Positions 41,508-49,281 of a DNA stretch of 51,361 nt are shown piece after piece. This stretch comes from Frankiales bacterium (lineage in GTDB: Bacteria > Actinomycetota > Actinomycetes > Mycobacteriales > SCTD01): positions 1 through 51,361 of the forward strand of contig JAODND010000076.1 of the NCBI GenBank assembly GCA_025465465.1, written 5' to 3'. How positions within the stretch are numbered: position 1 is the first letter of the stretch; the number at the start of each line of letters is the position of its first letter. A program made the translations under genes and the position numbers. A model generated the notes under the pieces. That model worked only from the letters and a program-made list of their open reading frames with translations, had not been told where the DNA came from and did no database searches.

Positions 41508-42422
41508 ATGGTGGTGACTGATCTCGCCGGTGGAGTCGCACGCGCAGGCCTGCGCCGCGTCGTGAGAATGCCCCACGTCCCTCTGGTCCCCGAGGGCAGC
41601 CTGCTCGACCTGCCCGGCCGCGGACGGACCTACGTCGTCGACGTGCCGGGGCCGACCCCCGACGCACCGACCGTCCTGCTGCTGCACGCGCTCGGCTGCA
41701 CGGCCTACCTCACCTGGTATCCCGTCTTGGAGGAGCTCTCGAAGACCTATCGCGTGGTGGCCTTCGACCAGCGGTGGCACGGCCGCGGGATCCGCTCGCG
41801 CCGCTTCCGGCTCGCCGACTGTGCCGACGACGCGGTGGCGGTCCTCGACGAGCTCGGGATCGCCTCCGCGACCGTCGTCGGCTACTCCATGGGAGGCCTC
41901 GTCGCGCAGCTCGTGGCGCACCAGCACCCGGACCGCGTCGCGGGGCTCGTGCTGTGCGCGACCGCCCGCAACTTCCGCGGCAAGCGCCGCGAGAAGCTCT
42001 TCTTCCCGGTCATGACTCTGGCGATGCACCCGCTGTCCGGCTATGCCTTGCAGCGCGTGGAGCGGTTGGCGCAGGCGCTGCCCTCCAACCCGTCGCTGGA
42101 CGCGTCGACGCCGGCCTTCGGGCGTGCTGAGTTCCGCAGCACCAGCGCCTGGTCCATGCCGGAGGTCCTCAGCGAGCTCGGCCGCTTCAACTCGGCACCG
42201 TGGGTGGGCGAGATCGCCTGCCCGACGGCGGTCGTCGTCACCGACAACGACCATGCGATCCCGTCGAGCCGGCAGCGCAAGCTGGCCCAGGCCATCCCTG
42301 ACGCCGAGGTCTTCGAGGTGCACGGCGGCCACCTGTCCCTCGTGCTCCACACCGACGCCTGGCGCGACGCGCTCGTCAGCGCCCTCAGTTCGGTGATGCA
42401 GCGCCGGGCGAAGGCGGCCTAG
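41508..42422 (+). CDS. Alpha/beta hydrolase
   Basis: The 304-residue protein starts at ATG 41508 with AGGAGG 11 bases upstream; the frame continues upstream but lacks a comparable site. Motifs are L-L-H-A-L-G near residue 63, D-Q-R-W-H-G-R-G, the nucleophile elbow V-G-Y-S-M-G-G near 128 and a terminal G-G-H-L-S. The fold is of the haloperoxidase/lactonase-like group. It may act on lipids or esters from the flanking acyltransferases; that is inferred from position. It is the first gene of a tight plus-strand run (GNAT, lipoprotein, CDF). Confidence 0.82.
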   Translation: MVVTDLAGGVARAGLRRVVRMPHVPLVPEGSLLDLPGRGRTYVVDVPGPTPDAPTVLLLHALGCTAYLTWYPVLEELSKTYRVVAFDQRWHGRGIRSRRFRLADCADDAVAVLDELGIASATVVGYSMGGLVAQLVAHQHPDRVAGLVLCATARNFRGKRREKLFFPVMTLAMHPLSGYALQRVERLAQALPSNPSLDASTPAFGRAEFRSTSAWSMPEVLSELGRFNSAPWVGEIACPTAVVVTDNDHAIPSSRQRKLAQAIPDAEVFEVHGGHLSLVLHTDAWRDALVSALSSVMQRRAKAA

Positions 42423-42439
42423 TCCGCGATACTGGCAAG

Positions 42440-42943
42440 GTGCAGATCCGCAGAGCCACCCCCGCTGACGTCGATGCCGTCGTCGCCCTGGTCGAGTCTG
42501 CCTACCGCGGCGACTCCAGCCGGGCCGGTTGGACCACCGAGGCCGACCTCCTCGACGGCCAACGCACCGACCGTGACGAGGTGCGCTCCGTGCTCGAGGA
42601 GCTGGTCGTGGCGCAGGACGAGGCTGGCGAGCTCGTCGGGTGCTGCACGCTCATCCCCAAGGACGGCCACGCCTACTTCGGGATGTTCGCTGTGCGCCCC
42701 GGGTTGCAGGGCGGGGGTGTCGGCTCCCAGCTGCTCAAGGAGGCAGAGACGCTCGCAGCTGAGCACGGTGCGAGCTACGTCGAGATGACCGTCATCTCCA
42801 CCCGCTCGGAGCTCATCGACTTCTACCTGCGCCGCGGTTATGCCGACACCGGCGAGACCCGGCCCTTCCCCTACGGTGACGACCGGTTCGGCCAGCCCCG
42901 CCGCGACGACCTCGCGTTCACGGTGCTCGTCAAGGACCTGTGA
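42440..42943 (+). CDS. GNAT family N-acetyltransferase
   Basis: The 167-residue protein from GTG 42440 has the acetyl-CoA binding motif A of the family, V-R-P-G-L-Q-G-G-G-V-G-S-Q-L-L, and the preceding strand H-A-Y-F-G-M-F-A. Motif B is I-D-F-Y-L-R-R-G-Y near residue 130. The substrate is not evident. It begins 17 bases after the hydrolase and its stop overlaps the lipoprotein ATG by one base (TGATG), so they are translated together. Confidence 0.88.
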   Translation: MQIRRATPADVDAVVALVESAYRGDSSRAGWTTEADLLDGQRTDRDEVRSVLEELVVAQDEAGELVGCCTLIPKDGHAYFGMFAVRPGLQGGGVGSQLLKEAETLAAEHGASYVEMTVISTRSELIDFYLRRGYADTGETRPFPYGDDRFGQPRRDDLAFTVLVKDL

Positions 42944-43293
42944 TGCGCCGTCTGGTGGTGGCCTGCCTGCTGCTCGCGGCCTGCGGCGGCGGTTCGAAGG
43001 CGGGTCCGAAGGCCAAGGCCGACATCGCCGACCTCGAGTCGCGCGCACAGCTGACGGCCTGCAGCCCGAGCCCGCAGCCGCTGACGGCTGCGGCCGCGAT
43101 CTGCCTGTCAGGTTCGGAGCAGGTCAGCCTCGCGACGTTCACCGGCGACGAGCTTCGCGACCTCTGGGCCAAGGCCGGCGGCAGCGTCTCCGGCGGCTAC
43201 CTCGTCACCGGCACCGGCTGGGCTGCGACCACGACCGATCTGGACACCGCCAACCGCCTCGCCGCCGCCCTCGGTGGTGTCCTGAAGTCGTGA
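42943..43293 (+). CDS. Small lipoprotein of unknown function
   Basis: The 116-residue product starts at ATG 42943, overlapping the GNAT stop. It has a very short signal peptide with lipobox L-A-A-C (Cys14), followed by G-G-G-S-K-A-G-P-K, so it should be a membrane-anchored lipoprotein facing outward. Two further cysteines (in L-T-A-C-S and A-I-C-L-S) may pair. The remaining sequence shows no known domain. It overlaps the downstream CDF start as GTGA. Confidence 0.75.
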   Translation: MRRLVVACLLLAACGGGSKAGPKAKADIADLESRAQLTACSPSPQPLTAAAAICLSGSEQVSLATFTGDELRDLWAKAGGSVSGGYLVTGTGWAATTTDLDTANRLAAALGGVLKS

Positions 43294-44204
43294 CGGGGCA
43301 CTCGCACTCCCACGGCACCGCGGCCGGCGAGCAGCGCGGCCGGCTCGTCACCGTGCTCGCCATCACCACGACCATCCTGGCCGTCGAGGTGGTGGGTGGT
43401 CTCGTCGCGCACTCCCTGGTGCTGCTGGCCGACGCGGCACACCTGGCGGCCGACGCGGCGGGCATCGGGCTTGCGCTGTTCGCCGTGGTCTGCGCGACTC
43501 GACCACCGACCCTGGCACGCACCTTCGGTCTGCAGCGGCTCGAGATCCTGGCTGCCGTCGTCAACGCCGTCGTCCTGCTGGTCTTCGGCATCCTCATCCT
43601 CGTTGAGGCGATCCGCCGGCTGGTGACCCCAGGCCATCCCTCCCCAGGGGCGATGCTGCTGTTCGGTCTCGTCGCCGTCCTCGGCAACGGTGTGAGCCTG
43701 CTCCTGCTGCGACGGGGCCACGCCGCCTCGCTCACCGTCCGGGGCGCCTACCTCGAGGTGCTCGCCGACCTGCTCGGGGCCGCGGGTGTCCTCCTTGCCG
43801 CCGCCGTCATTGCCGCGACGGGATGGGAACGTGCCGACCCTGTCGCGTCCCTGCTCCTCGGTGTCCTGATCGTGCCGCGCACCCTGCGGATGCTGAGGAG
43901 CGCTGTCGACGTCCTGCTGGAGGCCACTCCCGAGCACGTGGACCTGCAGGAGGTCCGCACGCACATCCTCGAGACGCCAGGAGTCGTGGGCTGCCACGAC
44001 CTGCACGCCTGGACCATCACGAGCGGGAGTGCCGTGCTCAGTGCGCATGTGGTCGTGGCCGACGAGCTGTGGGCAGACGGCTCGGCGTCGGCGGTGCTTG
44101 ACCGGCTCGCCGAGTGCCTCGCTGGGCACTTCGACCTCGAGCACTCGACCTTTCAGCTGGAGCAGCCCGGCCATGTCGACCACGAGGCCGTGCTGCACGA
44201 CTGA
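43290..44204 (+). CDS. Cation diffusion facilitator (CDF) family transporter
   Basis: The 304-residue protein starts at GTG 43290 (GTGA overlap with the lipoprotein stop). An N-terminal histidine run (H-S-H-S-H-G) precedes six membrane helices and a cytoplasmic C-domain. TM2 has the metal-site pattern L-L-A-D-A-A-H-L-A-A-D. TM5 has A-Y-L-E-V-L-A-D, so the usual histidine of H-x3-D is glutamate. It exports divalent metal (probably zinc-type) by proton antiport. The C-domain holds C-H-D-L-H-A-W, typical for the family. Metal specificity is uncertain because of the TM5 change. Confidence 0.92.
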   Translation: MTGHSHSHGTAAGEQRGRLVTVLAITTTILAVEVVGGLVAHSLVLLADAAHLAADAAGIGLALFAVVCATRPPTLARTFGLQRLEILAAVVNAVVLLVFGILILVEAIRRLVTPGHPSPGAMLLFGLVAVLGNGVSLLLLRRGHAASLTVRGAYLEVLADLLGAAGVLLAAAVIAATGWERADPVASLLLGVLIVPRTLRMLRSAVDVLLEATPEHVDLQEVRTHILETPGVVGCHDLHAWTITSGSAVLSAHVVVADELWADGSASAVLDRLAECLAGHFDLEHSTFQLEQPGHVDHEAVLHD

Positions 44205-44244
44205 CACGGGCAGGAAACTCACCTGTGACGGCGAACACAGCCGG

Positions 44245-46413
44245 GTGTCTCACTTGAGTCGTGTCGTCGTCGCGTCCGTCGCCGCCCTCGTCCTCGCCGC
44301 GGGCTCTGCCCAGGCCGTCACGACCGCGCCATCCCGTCCAGCAAGCGGGCTGCCGGCGGTCACGAGCGGCCATCGCCCCGGCCCGGACGTGCTCTACGCC
44401 GCAGCCCCGCGCGCCCCGCAGCTCGAGAACACCGGCCCGTGGCGGGCCGCGCCGATCCTCACCAGCGGAGCCACGTCGTACCGCGACGGCGAGTGGCTCT
44501 ACCAGGACTACCTGTTCGACGACCACGGGGCGACGGGCGCTCCCGACCCCAACAGCCCGTACGGCGCCTCGACGCACCTGTACTCACCGGCCGGTGGCAG
44601 CTACACCTACCCGACGGACAAGCGCTATGCCAACAACGCCGCCGACCTCGTCGAGCTGCGGGTCAAGCCGCTGGCTGACGCGACCGCCTTTCGCCTCACC
44701 CTCAACACCCTGATCGATCCTGCTCGGACGGGCGCGACCATCGCGCTGGGCGACGGGCCCTCGACCGGCTGGCCGTTCGGCGCCGGCGTCTCCTCCCCCT
44801 CGAAGCTCTTCGTCACCTGGCACGGCGGGACGGCCGTCGTGACCGGCTCTGTGACCGGCATGGCGTCAGCGCGGGTCGACACCCTGCGACGGCAGGTCGA
44901 GATCAGGGTGCCGCACAGCGTCTGGAACCCCGGCACGACCAAGGTCCGCACCACGGTGGGCGTCGGCCTGTGGGACGTCAGTGCCGGCCGCTACCTCGCA
45001 CCGGCGCCAGGGGCGGCGACAGCCACCACGCCCGGCGGCGGTCCCGGCACCGCGATCGTCAACGTCGGTCCCCGCACGGCCGAGCCGCAGCCCTTCATCG
45101 TCGGCGCCACGATGGCCGACACCGCCGCAGGTGCAGCTGCCACGACGGCGTTCTGGCGTGACCGCAGCCAGTCGATGCAGCTGACCCGTGGCGATGTGAC
45201 GCCGTTCGCCTCCGAGGTCGACTTCGGCAAGCTGCGGCGCCGCGTGCACGACGACAGCGGGGTGCCGGTCACCGGGCCGATCGACCGCCTCTTCGCCAGC
45301 CACTACTCCTATGGCCAGGGCGTCGACGCGACCCGCGTCTGCTTCGACCTGGCCTCGAGCTTCGCCGCCGGTGCGGCCTGCAAGGGCTCGCTCGTCGGGC
45401 AGCTCCAGCCCTACTCGCTCTACGTCCCGGCCAAGAAGCCCGCCGCCCGAGGCTACGGCATGACCCTCCTGCTGCACTCGCTGTCCGCCAACTACAACCA
45501 GTACGCCGCGACGCACAACCAGTCCCAGCTCGGTGACCGCGGCACCGGCTCGCTGGTGCTCACTCCCGCCGGTCGCGGCCCGGACGGCTTCTACGCCGGT
45601 ACGCCGGAAGCGGACACCTTCGAGGCCTGGGCCGATGTCGCCCGGCACTACCGCCTCGACCCGTCGTGGACGACCGTCAGCGGCTACTCGATGGGTGGCT
45701 TCGGCACGTTCCGCATGCTTGCTCGCTGGCCCGACCTGTTCAGCCGCGGCTTCTCCGTCGTGGGCGCCCCCGGCTCGGTCGCCGACCAGCTCGCGTCGCT
45801 GCGCAACACCCCGCTGCTGTCCTGGAACTCCACTGAGGACGAGCTGGTCAACATCAGCACGACCCGCGCCACCGTGGACTCGCTGACGGCGGCCGGTGTG
45901 CGGTTCGAGGAGCACCTGCACCTCACCGCCGACCACCTGACGCTGGCCGCCAATGACCAGTACGCCCCCGGTGCAGCCTGGCTCGGCCAGGACACGGTCG
46001 ACCGCAACCCCTTCCACGTCACCTTCGTCGTCGACCCGTCCGAGGACGCGAAGGCGGCGACCGTCGTGGCCGACCACGCCTACTGGCTGTCCGGCCTGCG
46101 CGGCCACGGGACGGTCGACGCTGTCTCCACGGGCTTCGGCCACGGCGACGCGGTCCTCAATCCCGTCGCCGACGGCGCGGGCGTGCTGACGGGCGGCGAG
46201 ATCCCCGCGCTTGCCTACGCGGCGGAGCTGCGGACCTGGGGACCGCTCCGGTCGCTGCCGAAGAGCAACTCCTTGTTGCTCAAGGCCAACGGGATCACGG
46301 CGGTGACGATCGACGCCGCCCGCGCCCGCCTCACCTGTGACGCCGTGTTCTGGGTCAGGACCAACGTGCCGATGAAGGTCACCTTCTGCGGGAAGACCCG
46401 CACCTACCGCTGA
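44245..46413 (+). CDS. Secreted alpha/beta hydrolase with N-terminal beta-rich domain
   Basis: GTG 44245 begins a 722-residue protein with a signal peptide (R-V-V-V-A-S-V-A-A-L-V-L-A-A-G, cleavage near A-Q-A-V); TTG 44254 is an alternative. The N-terminal 330 residues look like an all-beta carbohydrate-binding-like or dextranase-associated domain (W-L-Y-Q-D-Y-L-F-D-D). The C-terminal part is an alpha/beta hydrolase: L-L-L-H-S-L near 415 and the nucleophile elbow V-S-G-Y-S-M-G-G-F-G near 477. No sorting motif is present, so it should be released. The substrate is unknown. Its end overlaps the convergent F420-type gene by ten bases. Confidence 0.75.
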   Translation: MSHLSRVVVASVAALVLAAGSAQAVTTAPSRPASGLPAVTSGHRPGPDVLYAAAPRAPQLENTGPWRAAPILTSGATSYRDGEWLYQDYLFDDHGATGAPDPNSPYGASTHLYSPAGGSYTYPTDKRYANNAADLVELRVKPLADATAFRLTLNTLIDPARTGATIALGDGPSTGWPFGAGVSSPSKLFVTWHGGTAVVTGSVTGMASARVDTLRRQVEIRVPHSVWNPGTTKVRTTVGVGLWDVSAGRYLAPAPGAATATTPGGGPGTAIVNVGPRTAEPQPFIVGATMADTAAGAAATTAFWRDRSQSMQLTRGDVTPFASEVDFGKLRRRVHDDSGVPVTGPIDRLFASHYSYGQGVDATRVCFDLASSFAAGAACKGSLVGQLQPYSLYVPAKKPAARGYGMTLLLHSLSANYNQYAATHNQSQLGDRGTGSLVLTPAGRGPDGFYAGTPEADTFEAWADVARHYRLDPSWTTVSGYSMGGFGTFRMLARWPDLFSRGFSVVGAPGSVADQLASLRNTPLLSWNSTEDELVNISTTRATVDSLTAAGVRFEEHLHLTADHLTLAANDQYAPGAAWLGQDTVDRNPFHVTFVVDPSEDAKAATVVADHAYWLSGLRGHGTVDAVSTGFGHGDAVLNPVADGAGVLTGGEIPALAYAAELRTWGPLRSLPKSNSLLLKANGITAVTIDAARARLTCDAVFWVRTNVPMKVTFCGKTRTYR

Positions 46414-46877
46414 CGCCGGCTGAGCTCGAAGACCTTGATGTAGCGGTCGGTGCGCTCCTCGTACTTCGCGAAGTTGGGCCAGGTGTCGAGCATGGTCGGC
46501 CAGACCGTCGCGCGCTCCTCGGGCTCGAGCAAGCGGGCCCGCATCGGCGCGGTGCTGCCCTTGAACCGCACGGTGACCTCCGGGTTGGCCTCGAGGTTCT
46601 TCACCCAGAGGGGTTCCTGCGGCCCGCCGAAGTAGGAGCCGGCAATGAGGATCGTGTCGCCATGAGGCACGCACAGCAGGGGCGTGCTGCGCGGCAGGCC
46701 GCTGCGGCGCCCGATGACGGTGAGCATGAGGTTGGGCAGGCCGGCCACGTCCAGGATCGTCAGCCGGCCCGCCGTACCACCCTGGATGAGCCGGTCGACG
46801 AAGACGATCTGCGGCAGCAGCCTGGGCAGCCACGGGATCGCGCCGATGCGGACCGCGACGGGTGTCAGGACTCCCAT
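46404..46877 (-). CDS. Nitroreductase family deazaflavin (F420)-dependent oxidoreductase
   Basis: The 157-residue protein from ATG 46877 has the DDN-like split beta-barrel pattern: I-G-R-R-S-G-L-P-R-S-T-P-L, then A-G-S-Y-F-G-G-P, and W-V-K-N-L-E-A-N-P-E-V-T-V. Members reduce substrates with F420H2, the best known being Ddn of mycobacteria. It is divergent from an LLM-class F420-type gene and the 35-base gap between them holds a 16-base operator, so both are probably controlled by one regulator. Confidence 0.9.
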   Translation of the reverse strand: MGVLTPVAVRIGAIPWLPRLLPQIVFVDRLIQGGTAGRLTILDVAGLPNLMLTVIGRRSGLPRSTPLLCVPHGDTILIAGSYFGGPQEPLWVKNLEANPEVTVRFKGSTAPMRARLLEPEERATVWPTMLDTWPNFAKYEERTDRYIKVFELSRRQR

Positions 46878-46887
46878 GCGCTCGATC

Positions 46888-46903
46888 CTAGAACGGGTTC
46901 TAG
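46888..46903. promoter_or_regulatory. KstR-like palindromic operator between divergent F420-type genes
   Basis: CTAGAACGGGTTCTAG is a perfect 7-7 inverted repeat with a two-base centre. It fits T-n-n-AAC-n-n-GTT-n-n-A, the consensus of KstR, a TetR-type repressor of sterol catabolic genes in mycobacteria and relatives. It overlaps the only space available for both promoters, so repression of both genes is expected. Other TetR-family repressors could use a similar site. Confidence 0.75.
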
Positions 46904-46912
46904 TCTTCAGGC

Positions 46913-47779
46913 GTGCGCTTCGCCATCAGCACCGCCTTCCTGCCCGCCGACCAGCTCGTCGCCATCGCCCGGCGCGCCGACGAGCTCGGCTATCACGCGC
47001 TGACGATGCCCGACCACGTGATGGATCTCGAGGAGCTCTCGACGCCCTACCCGTACACGCCTGACGGGGCGCGTCGATGGGGCTTCGACGCCGAGTGGCC
47101 CGACCCGTGGGTGCTCATCGGTGCGCTGTCGACCGTCACGACGAGCCTGCGGTTCTTCACCTCCGTCTACATCCCCTCGACCCGCAACCCGTTCCAGGTG
47201 GCGAAGTCCGTCGGCACCGCCGCGGTCCTGTCCGGCAACCGGGTCGCCCTCGGCATCGGCATCGGCTGGTGCCGCGAGGAGTTCGCTCTGATGGGCCAGG
47301 ACTTCTCGACCCGCGGCAAGCGCACCGACGAGGCGATCGCGCTCCTGAAGGCGCTGTGGCAGCCAGGCTGGACCGAGTTCCACGGCGACTACTACGACGC
47401 GCCCAGGATGGTCATGGAGCCCTCCCCCTCAGCGCCCATTCCGGTGTACGTCGGTGGGCTCAGCGAGATCGCGTTCGCGCGGGCCGCGAGGCACCAGGGC
47501 TGGGTCGGCGACCTCTACACGATCGAGGAGGCCGGCCGGCACGCCGCGCGGCTCGCGGAGATCCGTGACGAGATCGGCGCCGAGGGCGACTTCTCCGTCA
47601 TCACCGCGCTGACGGACGCGTTCCTGCCGGAGCACTTCGCGCGGGCGGAATCCCTTGGTGTCACAGATGTCTGGACGATGCCGTGGGCCTACTACTTCGG
47701 CACCGAGTGCACCTTGGAGCAGCGACTCGAAGGTCTCGAGCGCTTCCACGCCGACGTGGTCGCGCCACTCACGGCGTGA
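46913..47779 (+). CDS. LLM class F420-dependent oxidoreductase
   Basis: The 288-residue protein from GTG 46913 is a luciferase-like monooxygenase-fold enzyme. It has F-A-I-S-T-A near the N-terminus, M-P-D-H-V near residue 32, T-S-V-Y-I-P-S-T-R-N-P near 88, and the typical R-V-A-L-G-I-G-I-G-W-C-R-E-E-F motif near 110. The family uses F420 rather than FMN in most Actinobacteria. It shares the operator region with the DDN-like gene. The substrate is unknown; a sterol or fatty-acid breakdown role is a reasonable guess from the operator only. Confidence 0.9.
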   Translation: MRFAISTAFLPADQLVAIARRADELGYHALTMPDHVMDLEELSTPYPYTPDGARRWGFDAEWPDPWVLIGALSTVTTSLRFFTSVYIPSTRNPFQVAKSVGTAAVLSGNRVALGIGIGWCREEFALMGQDFSTRGKRTDEAIALLKALWQPGWTEFHGDYYDAPRMVMEPSPSAPIPVYVGGLSEIAFARAARHQGWVGDLYTIEEAGRHAARLAEIRDEIGAEGDFSVITALTDAFLPEHFARAESLGVTDVWTMPWAYYFGTECTLEQRLEGLERFHADVVAPLTA

Positions 47780-48737
47780 CGGGGTGCAGCCAGTAGTCGA
47801 TGGCAATGAGCCCCTTCGGATGGCGCGCCACGATGGCCTCCAGCTCGGGCGTCGACCGCACCGCCTCGGCATCCACCTTGAGCTGACCCTCGCCGGTCAG
47901 GCTGTGTCCGCTGCCGTAGCTGTAGACCCCCTGCGACGAGACCACGTCGTGCGTGAACTCCGCGACCGCACCGGCGACCTGCTCCCTCGTCCACTGGCTG
48001 CGCTGCAGACACATCTGGTCCCCGTAGGTGCTCCGCAACGCCGCATGCACCGGTTCCGGGTCCCCCCAGGTCAGCAGGTAGGGCACCGCCTGTGTCCTCG
48101 AGGGACGGGAGATGGCGATCTCGGCCACGAGATCGGGATGGGCACCCGCATAAGCCTGGGCCGCCTGCACGTCTGGGTTGGTCTCGTGGCCGTAGTCCCG
48201 CCAGCCACCAGGCGGCGGAGTGCAGGGCGCGATGCTGACCGACGGTTGCGGCTCGTCCCTCCGCGGCTCCTGCTTCGTGACGACGAGGACGTCACCTTCA
48301 AGGTGACCTGTCAGCGTGGCGTAGCCCTCGACGGCACCGTCCTTCTCGAAACGGTCGTCCAGAACGGCGAGGTCGACGCCTTGCACGTCGATCCCCAGAT
48401 CGCACCACGCCGGTGCCGGCCGGACGGAATAGCCCACTGCGTCGCTGGCGACGTTCGCGCAGGCACGTGTCGGCCGGCCCGGCACCTGAACCACACGGCC
48501 CATGGCCGTGAGCTCGTTCGAATCCCCGTTGGCGGTGACTGACGTGTGCGTCGAGCCGCTCGTTCGCATCAGCCCATAGGCCGCGCCGCCGACGACGAGC
48601 GCGACGACGCCGAGCGCCGCGGTGGCCCGGCGGCGGACGAGACCTGCGCGCTTCCGCCGTACCGCCTGAAGCCGGTCGGGGGTGTCGGGAAGCAGCTCGG
48701 CCGCTCGGTGCAGTGCGTCATTGATGTCCTCTGTCAT
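47769..48737 (-). CDS. Single-pass membrane protein coupled to the SigE-type sigma factor
   Basis: The 322-residue protein has a cytoplasmic N-terminus of about 38 residues rich in arginine, one transmembrane segment near 39-57 (A-L-G-V-V-A-L-V-V-G-G-A-A-Y), and an extracytoplasmic domain of about 260 residues with several cysteines. Its ATG overlaps the sigma factor TGA as ATGA. By analogy with sigma/anti-sigma pairs it may restrain or sense for that sigma factor, though no zinc-binding anti-sigma motif is visible in the short N-terminus. Its own stop overlaps the LLM gene by 11 bases. Anti-sigma function is inferred from context. Confidence 0.75.
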   Translation of the reverse strand: MTEDINDALHRAAELLPDTPDRLQAVRRKRAGLVRRRATAALGVVALVVGGAAYGLMRTSGSTHTSVTANGDSNELTAMGRVVQVPGRPTRACANVASDAVGYSVRPAPAWCDLGIDVQGVDLAVLDDRFEKDGAVEGYATLTGHLEGDVLVVTKQEPRRDEPQPSVSIAPCTPPPGGWRDYGHETNPDVQAAQAYAGAHPDLVAEIAISRPSRTQAVPYLLTWGDPEPVHAALRSTYGDQMCLQRSQWTREQVAGAVAEFTHDVVSSQGVYSYGSGHSLTGEGQLKVDAEAVRSTPELEAIVARHPKGLIAIDYWLHPVTP

Positions 48738-49189
48738 GCCCTGTCTCCGACGGTTGGCGCGAGCAGCTCGCGCAGTCGTGCGACGGCCTTGGCGTGCTGG
48801 CTCTTCACCGTGCCGACCGAGCAGCCCATCAGGTGCGCTGTCTGCTGCTCGGTTTGGTCGGCGTAGTGCCGCAGGACCACCACCGCGCGCTGCCTCGGGG
48901 GCAGCGTCAGCAGGGCCTGGAGCACCGTGTCGTCGTACGACGCGTCGTTCGAGGCCCTCTCGGGCACCGCATCGACAGGTCGTTCGTGCCAGCTGCGCCG
49001 GCGACGCCAGGACGTCGCGGTGTTGACGAGCGCCCTGTGCACGTAGCCGTCGAGGTTGTCGGCCCGGCGGACCGACGACCAGCGCAGGGCGAGCCGGGCC
49101 AGGACCTCCTGGAGGAGGTCCTCTCCGAGGTGCCGGTCACCGACGAGGAAGACGGACGTGCGGGACAGAGCGGTGCCGCGCTCGCGCAC
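48734..49189 (-). CDS. SigE family RNA polymerase sigma factor (ECF type)
   Basis: The product has ECF region 2 (L-G-E-D-L-L-Q-E-V-L-A-R-L, then L-D-G-Y-V-H-R-A-L-V-N) and region 4 (L-P-P-R-Q-R-A-V-V-V-L-R-H-Y, then M-G-C-S-V-G-T-V-K-S-Q). The nearest ordinary start is GTG 49189 (151 residues), used here. The frame stays open to an ATC at 49225 and encodes E-A-D-F-E-R-Y-V-R-E-R, which corresponds to the conserved N-terminus of the family. AGGGGG lies six bases before that ATC. So the true start is probably upstream, either a rare ATC or a frameshifted GTG at 49232. Its partner membrane gene overlaps it. Confidence 0.88.
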   Translation of the reverse strand: MRERGTALSRTSVFLVGDRHLGEDLLQEVLARLALRWSSVRRADNLDGYVHRALVNTATSWRRRRSWHERPVDAVPERASNDASYDDTVLQALLTLPPRQRAVVVLRHYADQTEQQTAHLMGCSVGTVKSQHAKAVARLRELLAPTVGDRA

Positions 49190-49248
49190 GTACCGCTCGA
49201 AGTCCGCCTCGTCCTCGGCGTTGATCGGTCACCCCCTGCACTCACTCT

Positions 49249-49274
49249 GTCGCAGTGGGACGCCCAAACGGTTG
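49249..49274 (-). promoter_or_regulatory. Candidate ECF promoter upstream of the SigE-type gene
   Basis: Read on the minus strand, CAACCG (49274-49269), a 16-base spacer and CGAC (49252-49249) fit a general ECF promoter (AAC in the -35, CG-rich -10). It lies about 25 bases before the predicted upstream start of the sigma factor, suggesting autoregulation. The match is by eye and unsupported by other copies. Confidence 0.35.
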
Positions 49275-49281
49275 CCTCGGT

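Noticed and set aside
48516..48526. GTTCGAATCCC resembles a tRNA T-loop.
   Set aside because: No acceptor stem, D-arm or anticodon arm can be built around it, and it lies in a well-supported coding sequence on the minus strand.
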